A stretch of 64,000 nt of DNA, from NCBI GenBank assembly GCA_037893245.1, contig JBAIAA010000412.1, positions 186,001 to 250,000 on the forward strand, in the 5' to 3' direction. Positions within the stretch are counted from its first letter, which is position 1. Each line of letters opens with the position of its first letter. This document shows, piece by piece, positions 11,043-21,724 of the stretch. A model generated the notes under the pieces. The model ran no database searches, was not told the origin of the DNA, and was given only the letters and a program-made list of their open reading frames with translations. The stretch is from Crossaster papposus. Taxonomy: Eukaryota; Echinodermata; Asteroidea; Velatida; Solasteridae. Made by a program: the position numbers and the translations under genes.

Positions 11043-11214
11043 TGCAGATCACTTTCCATTTCCGTATAGCTGGAGAGATGAAAACAAATAACAAGTAAAT
11101 AAGGAACTGAAATGGTTTGGTAAAAAAACAAAGGGATGGTGTTTGTTGTGACTTATACTTCCCGGTTACACTTTATACAGTTTTCCAGCAAATGATGTAT
11201 TTGAGGAAACAGTG

Positions 11215-11514
11215 TCAGTTTTAATGGCGTTACGGATGTGACGGTGAGGGAGAGGCAGAGAGCAATAAACTCAACGGCTGTTTTTGGCTCGGGATACTGA
11301 TCGTCCATCGCATTAATGTTACAACTGTCAATGCACAAGGAGACATTGTCCGAGGCGTGTGACTTTTTTTTCTGATACGGAATACTCACACGTGGGAATG
11401 CCGTGTAGTTCAGACTAAGCACACGGTGAGACATCTACAATAACGTGCTTACCTTTAGGGAACTGACATTCGGGATTGTTTTTCTTCTGAAAATTCGCTG
11501 TTCAAACATAAGAA
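11215..11514 (+). promoter_or_regulatory. Conserved upstream block of type-A Ig receptor (IgR1)
   Basis: About 300 bp before the start is shared with the blocks before the Ig genes at 36,894, 60,505 and 62,033. They run from a common ggcgttacggatgtgacggt to the start codon. The block is not found before the type-B genes (19,875, 22,968, 28,689), so the two classes have different upstream regions. A promoter or 5' leader role is inferred. No TATA box seen. Confidence 0.5.
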
Positions 11515-13299
11515 ATGATATCAAAAATGGCGGTTTTTGCCTTTCTGCTTATCGGAGCGACGCTCTGTGATGCAACCGATGTTTTCTCCAGAATGTCTCC
11601 ATCTTTGTCGGTGGATGCTGGCAGCAATGTCACACTGACTTGTTGGTCCGTGTATGTAGTTAGCGCCTGTGACTTTGAGCTATCGTGGTTCTACAGACGA
11701 AACGGGCAGAAGACAAGAGACAAACTACTAGTCTTGTGTACCACTGTGCAAAATGCTAAGCTTGAGAGACGAATAACAGCGAGAATAGACGACAATGATT
11801 TTAACAATAGACAGTACCATGTGGATATCCACAACGTACAACCGAAAGACAGTGGGGAGTACTGGTGTTACCTTGAACTTGAAACTGAGGCGTACACGTC
11901 TTCCAATGCCACACTAACAGTCAATCGTCTCCCACCAACGTTTTCTCCTTCGTGCGAGGTAGCCCCTCCCCATCCCACCATCGGTACAAAGATCACATTG
12001 ATATGCACTCTCTCACCTGAAGATCCACCGAGCCTAATGACGTGGTTTCAAACACCAGCACGTGGTTCCATGGAGCAAATGGCTCTTTCACGTGAGACAA
12101 ATCCAGGAAAGGTCCATCTGATTGAGCTTACCCTGAACGAAACTGACAACATGAAGGAGTTCACATGTGTGGCCGGTCCCGATACCAGCGGTCCAAACTG
12201 TTCCCTTACACCTCTCCAAATACCGACAGTTGTTTACGTCTCCCCTCCATCGGTCACTCTGCACGAGGGGGAGAGAGCATGGTTTGCCTGTAGCCTAAGG
12301 GCGACACCCCGAGTGGTGGTAGACGAGTACAACTGGCTTGTGAAACCGGATGGACAAGATATGGTGAGGATCAACAGCTCAAATGTTGGCGATTATGAGG
12401 GTCGATTTAATTTAAGTCGACAAGGTGAGACGCTAGAGATCCTCGAGGTGTCAGCTGAAAAAAATAACTCGCGCATAATATGCTTTGCAGTTTTTGACGG
12501 CAAATCCAAACGATCTGAGAATGATTCCTTGCTGATTGTTCGTCCGTTTCTATCCACAACTCCGCCTGCAAAAACACACCCAACAACCGCAAGGGGAATA
12601 CAAACTGGAGAAGATAAAGACGGCAGTGGTTTAGGTGCCAATGATGAATCGGAAGGTCTTCCCGTGGGGGTAATCATTGCAGGTACTCTGGGGGTGGTCT
12701 TCCTTACCTTCACGATAATCGTCCTCTCGTGCTACTTAAAGAAGAATAAACAGAGCGACCGACCGAGCCAAGCCCAGAGACCCCCGCGGAGAGACAGACT
12801 CGCCGAAGTTACCACCACGCCAGAGATTTCCCCTACCTACGAAGAGCTGCCGCAAGAACAGACGGTACACCTCGGCCCTTCTAACACCCAGGCACCACCC
12901 AAGGCGGTGGTGGGGACGCCGAGTCAGGCCGTTTTGTACGCCGCTGTCGACGAGTCTCAACGTGGAGGGTTACGACACTCCACGGTATCATCTCCAACCA
13001 GTCCCGGGAGCGGTCAGTCCCGAAGCGCCCAGGGGGAGGAAGCAGCGAGTAGCGGCCCAGTCATCTACGCGACCTGTCACCCTACGCCCGGACGGGACAC
13101 GACGGGAACAGACGGAACAGATGCTGAGCACGGCCAGTCGGTAGACTCGGGCGGACAACACAAGAACATCGAGGGGCTCGTGTACGCCGACTTGGATCTC
13201 AAGGTACAAACAGAGGCCGATATGGTGATTCACAACAGCGCTGAGAATACAGTATACGCTGAGGTTCGTGGTGATGATACATGTACTAATACACAGTAG
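11515..13299 (+). CDS. IgR1: intronless three-Ig-domain receptor with ITIMs and ITSM
   Basis: A 594-aa predicted type I membrane protein. Signal peptide about 1-20; V-set-like domain with C43-C118, a DSGEYWC F-strand motif and an extra cysteine pair (C52, C75) recalling CD300/pIgR-type V domains; second Ig domain C164-C218; third Ig domain C259-C323; Thr-rich stalk; transmembrane segment about 382-407 followed by KKNK. The long tail has VLYAAV (Y475) and LVYADL (Y557), both fitting the ITIM consensus, TVYAEV (Y581) fitting the ITSM TxYxxV, and near-misses at Y442 and Y518. By family knowledge such tails recruit SH2 phosphatases, so an inhibitory receptor is the likely role; the ligand is unknown. 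Domain 3 and the tail differ from all other members. A second in-frame Met at 11,527 may be the true start, because the paralog at 36,894 keeps only that one. Confidence 0.88.
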   Translation: MISKMAVFAFLLIGATLCDATDVFSRMSPSLSVDAGSNVTLTCWSVYVVSACDFELSWFYRRNGQKTRDKLLVLCTTVQNAKLERRITARIDDNDFNNRQYHVDIHNVQPKDSGEYWCYLELETEAYTSSNATLTVNRLPPTFSPSCEVAPPHPTIGTKITLICTLSPEDPPSLMTWFQTPARGSMEQMALSRETNPGKVHLIELTLNETDNMKEFTCVAGPDTSGPNCSLTPLQIPTVVYVSPPSVTLHEGERAWFACSLRATPRVVVDEYNWLVKPDGQDMVRINSSNVGDYEGRFNLSRQGETLEILEVSAEKNNSRIICFAVFDGKSKRSENDSLLIVRPFLSTTPPAKTHPTTARGIQTGEDKDGSGLGANDESEGLPVGVIIAGTLGVVFLTFTIIVLSCYLKKNKQSDRPSQAQRPPRRDRLAEVTTTPEISPTYEELPQEQTVHLGPSNTQAPPKAVVGTPSQAVLYAAVDESQRGGLRHSTVSSPTSPGSGQSRSAQGEEAASSGPVIYATCHPTPGRDTTGTDGTDAEHGQSVDSGGQHKNIEGLVYADLDLKVQTEADMVIHNSAENTVYAEVRGDDTCTNTQ

Positions 13300-13840
13300 T
13301 TAGCACATAGGTCACACAAATTATAATCCGATTCTCCCCGAACCATCTGGTGATGTATAAAAGCCAAATTGGAATTTTAAAAATACATTAATAGAGGACC
13401 AATGTATTTACAACGCGCATTTTGAGCACAAAGGGGTTACGGCATAAAGTTTATTAAACCATTAATACAAACCTAGGAGAGTTAATAGCTTATGTTTGGT
13501 TGAGACTTGATTACTTGAAGGGCACTATTTTCAAAAATTGCAGCAAATTAACTGTTTATTCCCTAAAGAAAAAAGAATTTATTTAAAGGAATAACAGGTA
13601 ATGGTAAATAAACCTCGCCATCGGCTCGGTCCAGTACCCTTGGTCATCCTCCAACCCGGTCCGTTAACACGCAATAATACCCGCGTCCCTATACCCTGTC
13701 CTAATTGGTGTGATTTTGCACTAAGGGCAAACGTGAATATTGCCGTACGTGATTTCAATAACGCAATAACATCGCATCGTCTGAGGCTCTGCATGCTAAG
13801 CTTTACAATATAATCAGTATCAGATTGGACAAATGTTGAT
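13300..13840. other. 3' flank of IgR1
   Basis: No gene seen. Overlapping short frames near 13,580-13,810 on both strands have no domain and no paralog in the window. Confidence 0.5.
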
Positions 13841-14207
13841 TTAAAGGGATCGTATACGTTTGGTAATTACTCCAAAAATTTGTGGCAATAAAAACTTACT
13901 TGGTAAGAAGTACAGCAGCTTTGGATAGTATAATGCATTTTTAGAAACTTTTCACTTCGAAGTACTGCGGTTATGGAAAAAGATATCACTTTTTATCCCC
14001 CAAAATTTTTCTCAGATTGTGTATTCCAATGCAGATTATTCTTCCTGCGTGGACATAACTGCTCCAGATTTTCGGCAATATCTCAAAATCGCTACCACCT
14101 TTTGAAATGAAATTTGTACAGGTTTAGTTTAATGGTATATATCTATAACTATGTAGGATTGAAACAAACAGTGGGTTCCTATTACCAAACGTATACGACC
14201 CCTTTAA
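13841..14207. mobile_element. TTAA-flanked MITE (family T1)
   Basis: A 367-bp element bounded by TTAA on both sides, with inverted ends of about 24 bp (aggg-atcgtatacgtttggtaat at the left, its complement with one mismatch at the right). No coding capacity. TTAA target duplication is typical of piggyBac-like and Kolobok elements; the superfamily is inferred. Confidence 0.8.
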
Positions 14208-14990
14208 CTTTACTAGTATAATCTCTTATTTCATATTTAATACAAAAATCACATTATGTGGTTTTCAAAGTGTATAAACGGATATCAATGAGCTTTTCTG
14301 TATAGCTGTATACTGTATAGTCCTAATAATGTCTTTTCGAAGTACGTGCCACATGAAATAGCTATGCAGCTGTGCAAAATATGATAGAATTGTTCACTTG
14401 ATAATACAAGCATGAAATATGGCACACATGTCGTGAAAAAAATATATTTGGCCATATGCATATTTATTCTAACGAACTCTCCGATGGCCCTATAGCTAAA
14501 TATATTTATCATGATTATTATTGACTGTGTGCCAAATTCCATGCTTTCATCATGTTGATTGAACGATGTTTACACAAATCTGCCTGACTAAATAGTGTGG
14601 ACTTATATTTATAAGTAGCTGAATCAAATGGTATTATACAGTAATTACGCCTATAAATAGTTTACAATAGTTTACAATGTGAGATAGGTATTTTTCATAA
14701 TACACGTAACTCTATATACATTATATTTTCCTGGCGATTATAAAAAATGTTTCATTCAAATTCACCAACTTTCACACTCAATTTCGTCCGAGAAAACTAA
14801 TCACACGCTTTTATCAAATCAATTTAGTCATTTATTATTCAATATCAACGTTTGGTGACCCTTTGCAAACAACGTTCCGATAGGCAGTATTCAAAAATCG
14901 AATTTGTCTTGTATCAATCAGTTACGAACTATAGGCTCCGTAGATTAGTTTTAAATTGATTGATATAAGACGAATTCTATCTCCGAATGC
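14208..14990. other. AT-rich intergenic stretch
   Basis: No gene, RNA or clear repeat boundary seen. Short frames here carry no recognisable domain. Confidence 0.5.
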
Positions 14991-15378
14991 TTAAAGGTTG
15001 GATACACCATTTGCAGATATCGAAAATATTTACTACCGAATTATTCAGAAATATCTTACTCATCTGAAAGTAAATAATGATTCTAGGCATCCAGCAAAAT
15101 GATTGCGCTAGATATCCTGTAATTATTCTGTAAAATAGAATTTTATAAAGAAACATTTCGCGATCGCCGTACGGCGATCGCGAAATAACACAAATAACAT
15201 AAGAATAACTTCCCGACGCCGGTTGAAAACAAACGCTGTTTTTCGTGCTTTTCTCGGCATCCATGATTGTAAAACTTTTGACAGGTCAGTTAAACGATAT
15301 TTACTACAAAATACAACCCCCAAAATCCACCCATTCATGATAATTCAAGCAATTACCAATGTTGTATCCTACCTTTAA
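14991..15378. mobile_element. TTAA-flanked MITE (family T2), copy A
   Basis: A 388-bp element with TTAA at both ends and inverted ends of the form aggttggatacaccatt. A 30-bp perfect palindrome built on cgcgatcgccg sits in the middle, around 15,156-15,185. Two further full copies lie at 25,459 and 54,583. The TTAA target is proven by the empty site described for the copy at 25,459. No coding capacity. Confidence 0.85.
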
Positions 15379-16477
15379 GCCAATGTTTAAATAGAGTCAC
15401 AAAATTTTGAAATTGAATGATATTGATAAATGATCTAAATTAGTTTGATAAAAGCAGATTAAACGTGAAAGTTGGTGAATTTGAATGATTTTGTTTTCTT
15501 TAAATAGCCTATAGAAATAATATTACAACATGCTAATAATTATATTAGTCTAGTCTAAAGTATCGTATATACGAAGAAATATAAAACCCAAATTCCATTT
15601 TTACTTTAACGGAAATTGCTCAAAGTAAAAACAAATGTCATAATTAATTGTTTTACATTCGTCTGACAAAATGTTGGGCATTGAGTGGCCGTGTCTCTAT
15701 TATTTCATGAGGTTTATCATATTATTGTCTATTTAGACAATCATGATGAAATAGATCATTTTTATTTCCTTGAACAAATGCGAGCTATGTCTGGGAAAAC
15801 AGGATCGTGAGGCTAGTGAACTTGGCACAATGCCAAGATGATGTGTGGCTGTGTACCAGTTTATGTATTATGTTTTCCCTTTGACGCCCCCGGAGTAAAG
15901 CCCCTTTGACCTAATTGTTGTAAGAATTTGTTAGAAAGAAAAGCTTGTTGGGCTTTTGTGCATGGAATTGTGTAATTTGCATATTGACATTTAATAATAA
16001 AAAAAAAAACCGGAGCGCTTTGTTACATAATACACGCTGCAATTATTTAGTGTAAAAAAAATATAGTTGTCAAACAGCGTTATTTAGTTTTGGCGAACGA
16101 TAAAAATGCACAACTGACATAATGGTATACTATAACTTTAATATTAGATATACTTATAAGGGGAATTGAGTATTATTTGAAGCTTTATGTGATGGAATGT
16201 TATAGCAGTATATGCTCACTCATAAACCAAGTATAGTGTTGAGGTTTTTGTTTGGTACACATATATGATTTTGTTCTTATTTTTTTTAACAAATTGTTCA
16301 AATTTCGTTCTTATCGTTATTATCGTTTTGGGAGACATATGAAAGTAAAATGAATAATTCACACGTTTTAACTAATTCTTTACGGATAATTGTAGAGTAT
16401 TGTAATATGAAATTGCCACTTTAGCAACTGTGTACAGTTTAAAGATTTAGCTTCAAAAGGAAAGATGACAATGTGTA
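15379..16477. other. Spacer with first copy of a locally duplicated block
   Basis: No gene seen. About 15,690-16,065 is paralogous to about 16,975-17,420 (shared landmarks: aacaggatcgtgaggct, tttgacgccccc, the cgctgcaattatttagtgt end). This is a local duplication of non-coding sequence about 1.3 kb apart. Confidence 0.55.
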
Positions 16478-16790
16478 CGGATTTTGAAGGATGGATACGC
16501 CATTGATAATTGCTTGAATTATCATAAATGGGTGGATTTGAAGGGTTGTATTTTATAGTAAATGTCGTTTAAACTTAAAGTAATTGCTTGAATTATCGTG
16601 AATGGGTGAATGTAAAGGTAGAATACACCATTGGTATTTGCCTGGATTATAGTGAATGGGTGGATGCAAAAGTGGGATACATCATTGGTAACTGATTGAA
16701 TCATCAGGAAATGTCCTAATAATTCGGTAGTAAAGTTTGTTGTAAATTTGTCTGCAAATAGTGTATCTGACCTTTAAACATTGTGTATAA
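16478..16790. repeat. Degenerate, nested fragments of TTAA MITE family T2
   Basis: Several decayed copies of the T2 right end in reverse orientation (aattgcttgaattatc, gggtggat, ggatacaccattgg-like words), followed by left-end-like sequence (ctgcaaatagtgtat). Best read as two or three old insertions broken by rearrangement. Confidence 0.55.
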
Positions 16791-17120
16791 GTAGATCTGT
16801 AGTTTATTGTGCAATCGTACAGCTGATAATTGTGAACTTTATGCAGACTAAACGTAACATAGTTTATAAAAAACACAAACATTTCCAATTGTACCCCATA
16901 TTATTCTTGCCGTTTCTTAGAATCTGACTGGTCCTGGATTTGTAAATGTCGTATATATTATGGGTTTTCCCGGTCAATGAAATAGATCATTTATTTTCCT
17001 TGAACAAGTTTGAGTTATATCCGGGAAAACAGGATCTTGAGGCTGGTGAACTTGGCACAATGCCAAAATGACATGTGTCCCCGGACCAGTTTAATTATTA
17101 CGCTTTCACTTTGACGCCCC

Positions 17121-17235
17121 TAGTCTTGATCCAAGACCGAGCTAGCCGTTAAGGGCGCCCTCAATAAACCCGGATATATACGGACGGCGCGCCGCGGAAC
17201 AAATGAACGGCTAGCTCGGTCTTGGATCAAGTCTA
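17121..17235. mobile_element. 115-bp palindromic MITE with 9-bp target duplication
   Basis: Inverted ends of about 30 bp starting tagtcttgatccaagacc, separated by a short GC-rich centre. It is flanked by tgacgcccc at 17,112-17,120 and 17,236-17,244. The paralogous empty site near 15,884 has the word once. The TAGTCTT...CAAGAC ends and 9-bp duplication resemble the ends of the elements at 34,346 and 43,307, suggesting one Mutator-like group. Confidence 0.82.
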
Positions 17236-17244
17236 TGACGCCCC

Positions 17245-17854
17245 GGACTATGACGCCCCTGGATTAAAGCCCGTTGACCTAAATTTTGTGAGAATTTGTT
17301 AGAAAGGAAAACCTGTTGAGCTGTTGTGCATACAATTATTGACATTTTATAATCCGGAAAAAAAAAATCGGAAAGCTTCGTCACATTATACACGCTGCAT
17401 TTATTTAGTGTGAAAAAAAATAAAAAAATCAAGGAAACGCTACCATTTACATTAAGAATATTCGGAGCAAATAAGTAAGGAATATCTTAATAAGTCGATA
17501 GTAAAGTTTGTTCGATGTCTGCAAATGGTGTATCTTGAAACATTGTGTATAAGTAGATTTTGTAGTTTATTGTTTAATTGTACGGCTGGTAAGTGTGAGC
17601 TTTACGCAGACTAAATTTTAAATAGTTTAATTTATTAAAAGCACCAAAATGCCAAATTGTATCCCATATTATTCTTGCAGTTTCTTAGAGTCTTATTGGT
17701 CCTAGATCTGTACATGTCGTACTTTTTTCTTTCTCTTTTCTACAGGTCGGTCTCTATTAAAACCATGAATATAATATAGAAAAAAACCAATACCATAACG
17801 TATATGACATTGTGTAGATGCGCTAGGACATAAGATTCAATTTGAGTCCAGTTT
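17245..17854. other. Rest of duplicated block and spacer
   Basis: Continuation of the block shared with 15,890-16,065, then sequence shared with 16,710-16,920 (T2-related gtctgcaaatggtgtat word and the promoter-distal flank common to several Ig units). No gene seen. Confidence 0.5.
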
Positions 17855-18385
17855 CAGGTCGGTCGCTTTCTGGTTGCCCGAGCAATCACTGTTTGAATGA
17901 GGTGGGGTAAAATACATGTTAGAGAATTTTAATGAAGAACGACTTCAATTGAATTTTACATGTTCTTTAATAAACAAAACTTAACAAAAGCATTTGCTTT
18001 ATCTTAAAACAACCTTCTACTAGCATAAACATAAAACGAATATTTAAAACAATGGTTTGAAGACCGTTCAAAGTCATCACGGCACTGCCTATTTATGAAC
18101 AGGTCGACCAGGATAACGACTATCAAATGCGTATATTATCAATGCAAGGCTCCCTAAACGTCCATATTCGGTAACCACAAAGTACGATCTCTGCTGATTG
18201 TGTCAACTGCATCATCTTGTCAAATGAAGTGCCCATCAGACAATGTCATGACAAACCTGGTGTAAGATTATAGGCAAAGCAAAAAAGACCATCCAGCCAT
18301 TTACACAACATGTAACAAAGGGCACTTTTAATACCCCACCTCATTCAACAATGATTGCTCAGCCAACCGGAAAGTGAACGACCTG
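17855..18385. mobile_element. MITE of about 530 bp with 55-bp TIRs
   Basis: The left end (caggtcggtcgctttctggt..., through gaatgaggtggggta) is mirrored by the right end at about 18,330-18,385. The interior is AT-rich without a coding frame. It abuts the next MITE at 18,385 directly. Confidence 0.75.
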
Positions 18386-18628
18386 GGGGCAATTTCACCG
18401 AGCTGCTTAAGCATAACAATTGATTAAGCACATCTTATATTCTTGCTTAGTAAAACCAGCTTACCAGCCACAACTCCATGTGATGTATATTGTTTGTGAT
18501 TGGTATTTAGCTGTTGTTAGCTTAGCATAACGATCACATGGAATTTTGGCTCCTAACTTGATTTACCAAGCAAGGGTTTGTGTGCTTAAGCAACATTTTG
18601 TACTTAAGCAGCTCTATGAAATTGGCTC
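18385..18628. mobile_element. AATTTCATA-type MITE, copy 1
   Basis: Inverted ends of the form caatttca-cgagctgcttaagca and its complement, with a repeated internal layout (cttagtaaaa, gtgattggtatttagctg, cttagcataa). A second complete copy is at 21,483-21,724, and partial copies at 10,972, 33,478 and 42,424. No coding capacity. Confidence 0.78.
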
Positions 18629-19254
18629 ATGAGGAATGAACATATGAAGCGCGATATGTGGCAGAGAACCACCCCCCCCCCCCCCCCCCCCCCCTCTTTT
18701 GTGTTGACCATTGTGTTCCCGGAATCTCAGGAATTCTTGTTAGGTTTCGAGGGGGGATGGGTTAGGTAACAATAGTGTTGAGTGTGTGTATAGGGTATAG
18801 GGATAAGAGGTGGGTACCCCTCTGCCACATATCGTGCTGGGTATATGAATGAAACTGGTCTCAAATTGAAGCTGGTGGGATTATGTACGGTTATCATATT
18901 GGGTTTTCCTATAATCACGGCTTTAGCAACTGTTGCGTTTTTAGAGAGACACCCTGTAGATGACCATACCTATACATATACATAACAGCTTTGAGAAAAG
19001 ACGGTTGTGAGGGTAAAGAAATGAAAGGCTTGGAATTGGTTACGAACATCATGTCATGTAATAATTTAACCAACTTCTATTCCCTATATTACTCTACAGG
19101 TTTTTACCAAACCTCTGGTGAATTCCATTTACCCACGAACGGGAATTGAAGTTGGGTTTTTTCTTTTTCATCAAATTTACTAACAGTTGTATAGCCACAA
19201 ACTAATTGCTGGTGAAATTTGTATTGCCCAACTTTTTAACAGTATTTTGTTTTT
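18629..19254. other. Intergenic stretch with poly-C run
   Basis: A C run of about 25 bp lies at 18,669-18,695. Otherwise AT-rich sequence without a gene. Confidence 0.5.
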
Positions 19255-19580
19255 AAGTGTATACCACAGGAAGTATTGTAACTATTTTGTGTATTAAAAC
19301 GAAGTCAAATATGTAATCAGTTTAATTATAGTTTGTAATAAAATCGTATGATTAAAAAAAAAGAAAAAAAAACATCCCCAAAATGATGCTCCGACTTAAA
19401 ATTACTTATTTAAAATATAAAAGTGTATACCACAGGAAGTAATGTAACTATTTTGCGTATTAAAACGAAGTCAAATATGTAATAAGTTTAATTATAGTTT
19501 GTAATAAAATCGTATGATTAGAAAAAAAGAAAATAAAACATCCCCCGAAATGATGCTCCGACTTAAAATTACTTATTTGG
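19255..19580. repeat. 166-bp tandem duplication
   Basis: Unit 1 starts at 19,255 and unit 2 at 19,421, both with aagtgtataccacaggaagt; they share an A-rich stretch and the atgatgctccgacttaaaat word. It is a recent tandem duplication upstream of IgR2. Confidence 0.8.
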
Positions 19581-19874
19581 CGTGAATGACCAGGAAAACA
19601 TAAATATGGTTTAAATGGACTTTTGGTTGCCATGGCACTTTTCCTGTTCGACTTCATAATCCCCCAAAAAAAGAATTATTAGGAAACTGAATGTGACTTT
19701 CTTATTGACCGTGTGCTTTCACACATGACGGATGCAAGTTGAGCAAGGAATATTATATAAGAGCTGTTTTCGGTTCAGGCCATTTAACTTCTGACGCAGA
19801 AATATAAAGTCATTTTAGAAAACTGGAGATCTTTTTCTGTTTTACAACTTCTGTTTATCGCAAAACCAAACAAA
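19581..19874 (+). promoter_or_regulatory. Upstream region of IgR2 with TATA-like box
   Basis: tatataag at about 19,754-19,761 lies about 115 bp before the start codon and could serve as a TATA box. Most of this block (from about 19,638) recurs at 28,362-28,688 before IgR4, where the TATA-like word is altered. Confidence 0.45.
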
Positions 19875-21254
19875 ATGTTGTTTTTGGCATTCCTGCTTAT
19901 CGGAGCAACGCTCTGTAGTGCGGATGACGTTTTCACTGAGGTTTCTACATCCAATTTGACGGTGGATGCTGGCAGCAATGTCACCCTGACTTGTTGGTCC
20001 GATTATGCAACCAACTGGTCCTGTCAACATCGGCTATCGTGGTTATACAAACGAGACAGGCAAACGAGAGAAGACACGTTAGTCTCTTGTACCACGGTGC
20101 AAATTGCTGGGCTTGAGGCTCGGATTACAGCCCAAATACACGGCCATGGCAACAAACATTACCTTATTAATATCCACAACGTACAACCAGAGGACAGTGG
20201 TCAATACCGGTGTTACCTTGAGAACAATGGCGTTCCTTCCACTTCTGAAGAGATCTCGCTGACAGTCAATAGTTTGCCACCAAAGTTTCCTCCTTTGTGT
20301 GGTCCAAACTGTTCCCGGACACCTCTCCAATTACCAACAGTTGTTTCCGTCTCCCCTCCATCAGTCACTTTGCACGAGGGGCAGAGAGCGAATTTTTCCT
20401 GCCACATCAGGGCAACACCCGAAGCGCCAGCTACAAAATACAAATGGTATGTGAAAAAGCAAGGCAGAAAACGTGTAACCGTGCGTCTCTCCAAAGTGGA
20501 TAACCATCGAGGTGAATTTGAGCTTGGCCCGCAGGGACGGACTCTAGGGATTCCTGACTTGACAGTCGAAGAGCACAACAACTGTCGCATAAGTTGCTCT
20601 GAGGTTCCAAAAGGAGAACCAACTCGAAAAGTGACCAATTCCATTCTGGTCGTTCTTCCATACCCTACACGGGAATACCCAACACGGGAATACCCAACAA
20701 CCACGTGGGTCGGGAGAACGGCACAAGAGGGTGATAACAATCATTTCGGTGATTCTATTTCCTCCAAGGGTATCACGTTTTGGGTAATTGTTGCAGGCAC
20801 ACTTGCCTTTGTTGTCCTTCTCTTTGTTCTCGCATCCTTGTGCTGCTTGATCAAGTATAAAAAGAAAGCCGACAGATCGCACCAAGCCCGGAGTCCCTCT
20901 ACTAGAGAAGACGGGTGCCCTGCTTCTGCGAGAGCTCCGGGAAATGTACACACGCACCAAGAAACTCTGCATGAACCTCGGGTGCACCTTGGCCTTCCGA
21001 ACAGACGGGACAACATCGAGGGTTCCGTTTACGAGAGCACGATTAACCTCCAGCAACTTGGGGGAAATAGGTGCACCGGTACTAAGGGAGCTCCGGAGAT
21101 TACTCACATGTACCAAAACCTTCTACGTAAACCTGAGGTACTACTCGGTTTGCCAAACAGACGGGACGACATCGAGGGTTTCGTCTACGAGAAGATGATG
21201 AACCTCAACCAACATGCTGAATGCCAGGAGACGGACGCAGAATGGCACGGGTGA
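19875..21254 (+). CDS. IgR2: two-Ig-domain receptor, second domain deleted, terminal ITSM lost
   Basis: A 459-aa predicted type I membrane protein. Signal peptide about 1-16; V-set-like domain C40-C113; then an in-frame jump from PPKFPPLC straight to GPNCS, so the whole second Ig domain of the family is missing; third-type Ig domain C176-C241; stalk with a duplicated PTREY unit; transmembrane segment about 301-325; basic stop-transfer. The tail has two copies of the family's tail module (EPRVHLGLPNRRD ... VY), with tyrosines at SVYEST, MYQNLL and FVYEKM, none a clean ITIM. A +1 shift near 21,233 relative to IgR3 ends the frame early and removes the terminal ITSM; a relic (ALYEV) lies beyond the stop in the old frame. 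Intronless. Possibly still made, with altered signalling. Confidence 0.82.
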   Translation: MLFLAFLLIGATLCSADDVFTEVSTSNLTVDAGSNVTLTCWSDYATNWSCQHRLSWLYKRDRQTREDTLVSCTTVQIAGLEARITAQIHGHGNKHYLINIHNVQPEDSGQYRCYLENNGVPSTSEEISLTVNSLPPKFPPLCGPNCSRTPLQLPTVVSVSPPSVTLHEGQRANFSCHIRATPEAPATKYKWYVKKQGRKRVTVRLSKVDNHRGEFELGPQGRTLGIPDLTVEEHNNCRISCSEVPKGEPTRKVTNSILVVLPYPTREYPTREYPTTTWVGRTAQEGDNNHFGDSISSKGITFWVIVAGTLAFVVLLFVLASLCCLIKYKKKADRSHQARSPSTREDGCPASARAPGNVHTHQETLHEPRVHLGLPNRRDNIEGSVYESTINLQQLGGNRCTGTKGAPEITHMYQNLLRKPEVLLGLPNRRDDIEGFVYEKMMNLNQHAECQETDAEWHG

Positions 21255-21482
21255 TCAGGCACTCTATGAAGTTCCTATTGCTACTACGGCGTGTCTATAA
21301 ATTAAATATATAAACAAAATGACGCATAAAACCAGTATCGAAAAAAAGTAAATAGTCTTTTTTCAGAAAGACACACTTTGAAGACATTAAACACCGGTAC
21401 ATTTATTTCACACGTGCAGTTATTATTAAACAGTAAGCATTACTGTTACAGATATATGTAGCTGTTTGTTCTTTGCTCGTCA

Positions 21483-21724
21483 GGGGCCAATTTCATAAAA
21501 CATGTAAGCACAAAAAATTGCTTAGCACAAAAAATTCTTGCTCAGTAAAAACAGGTTATCGGCCAAAACTCCACAAGCTTTTCATTCAAAGCAAAAAACA
21601 GCTGAATACCAGTCACAAACAATAAACATCAACGGAAATGTTGGTTTGTAACCCTGTTTTTTCCAAGTAAGAATTTTCATGCTAAGCAAATTTTGGTGCT
21701 TACACGTTTTATGAAATTGGCCCC
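21483..21724. mobile_element. AATTTCATA-type MITE, copy 2
   Basis: A complete copy with inverted ends ggggccaatttcataaaa and its complement. The interior keeps the family's cttagcac, agtaaaaacagg and ccagtcacaaacaata words. No coding capacity. Confidence 0.82.
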
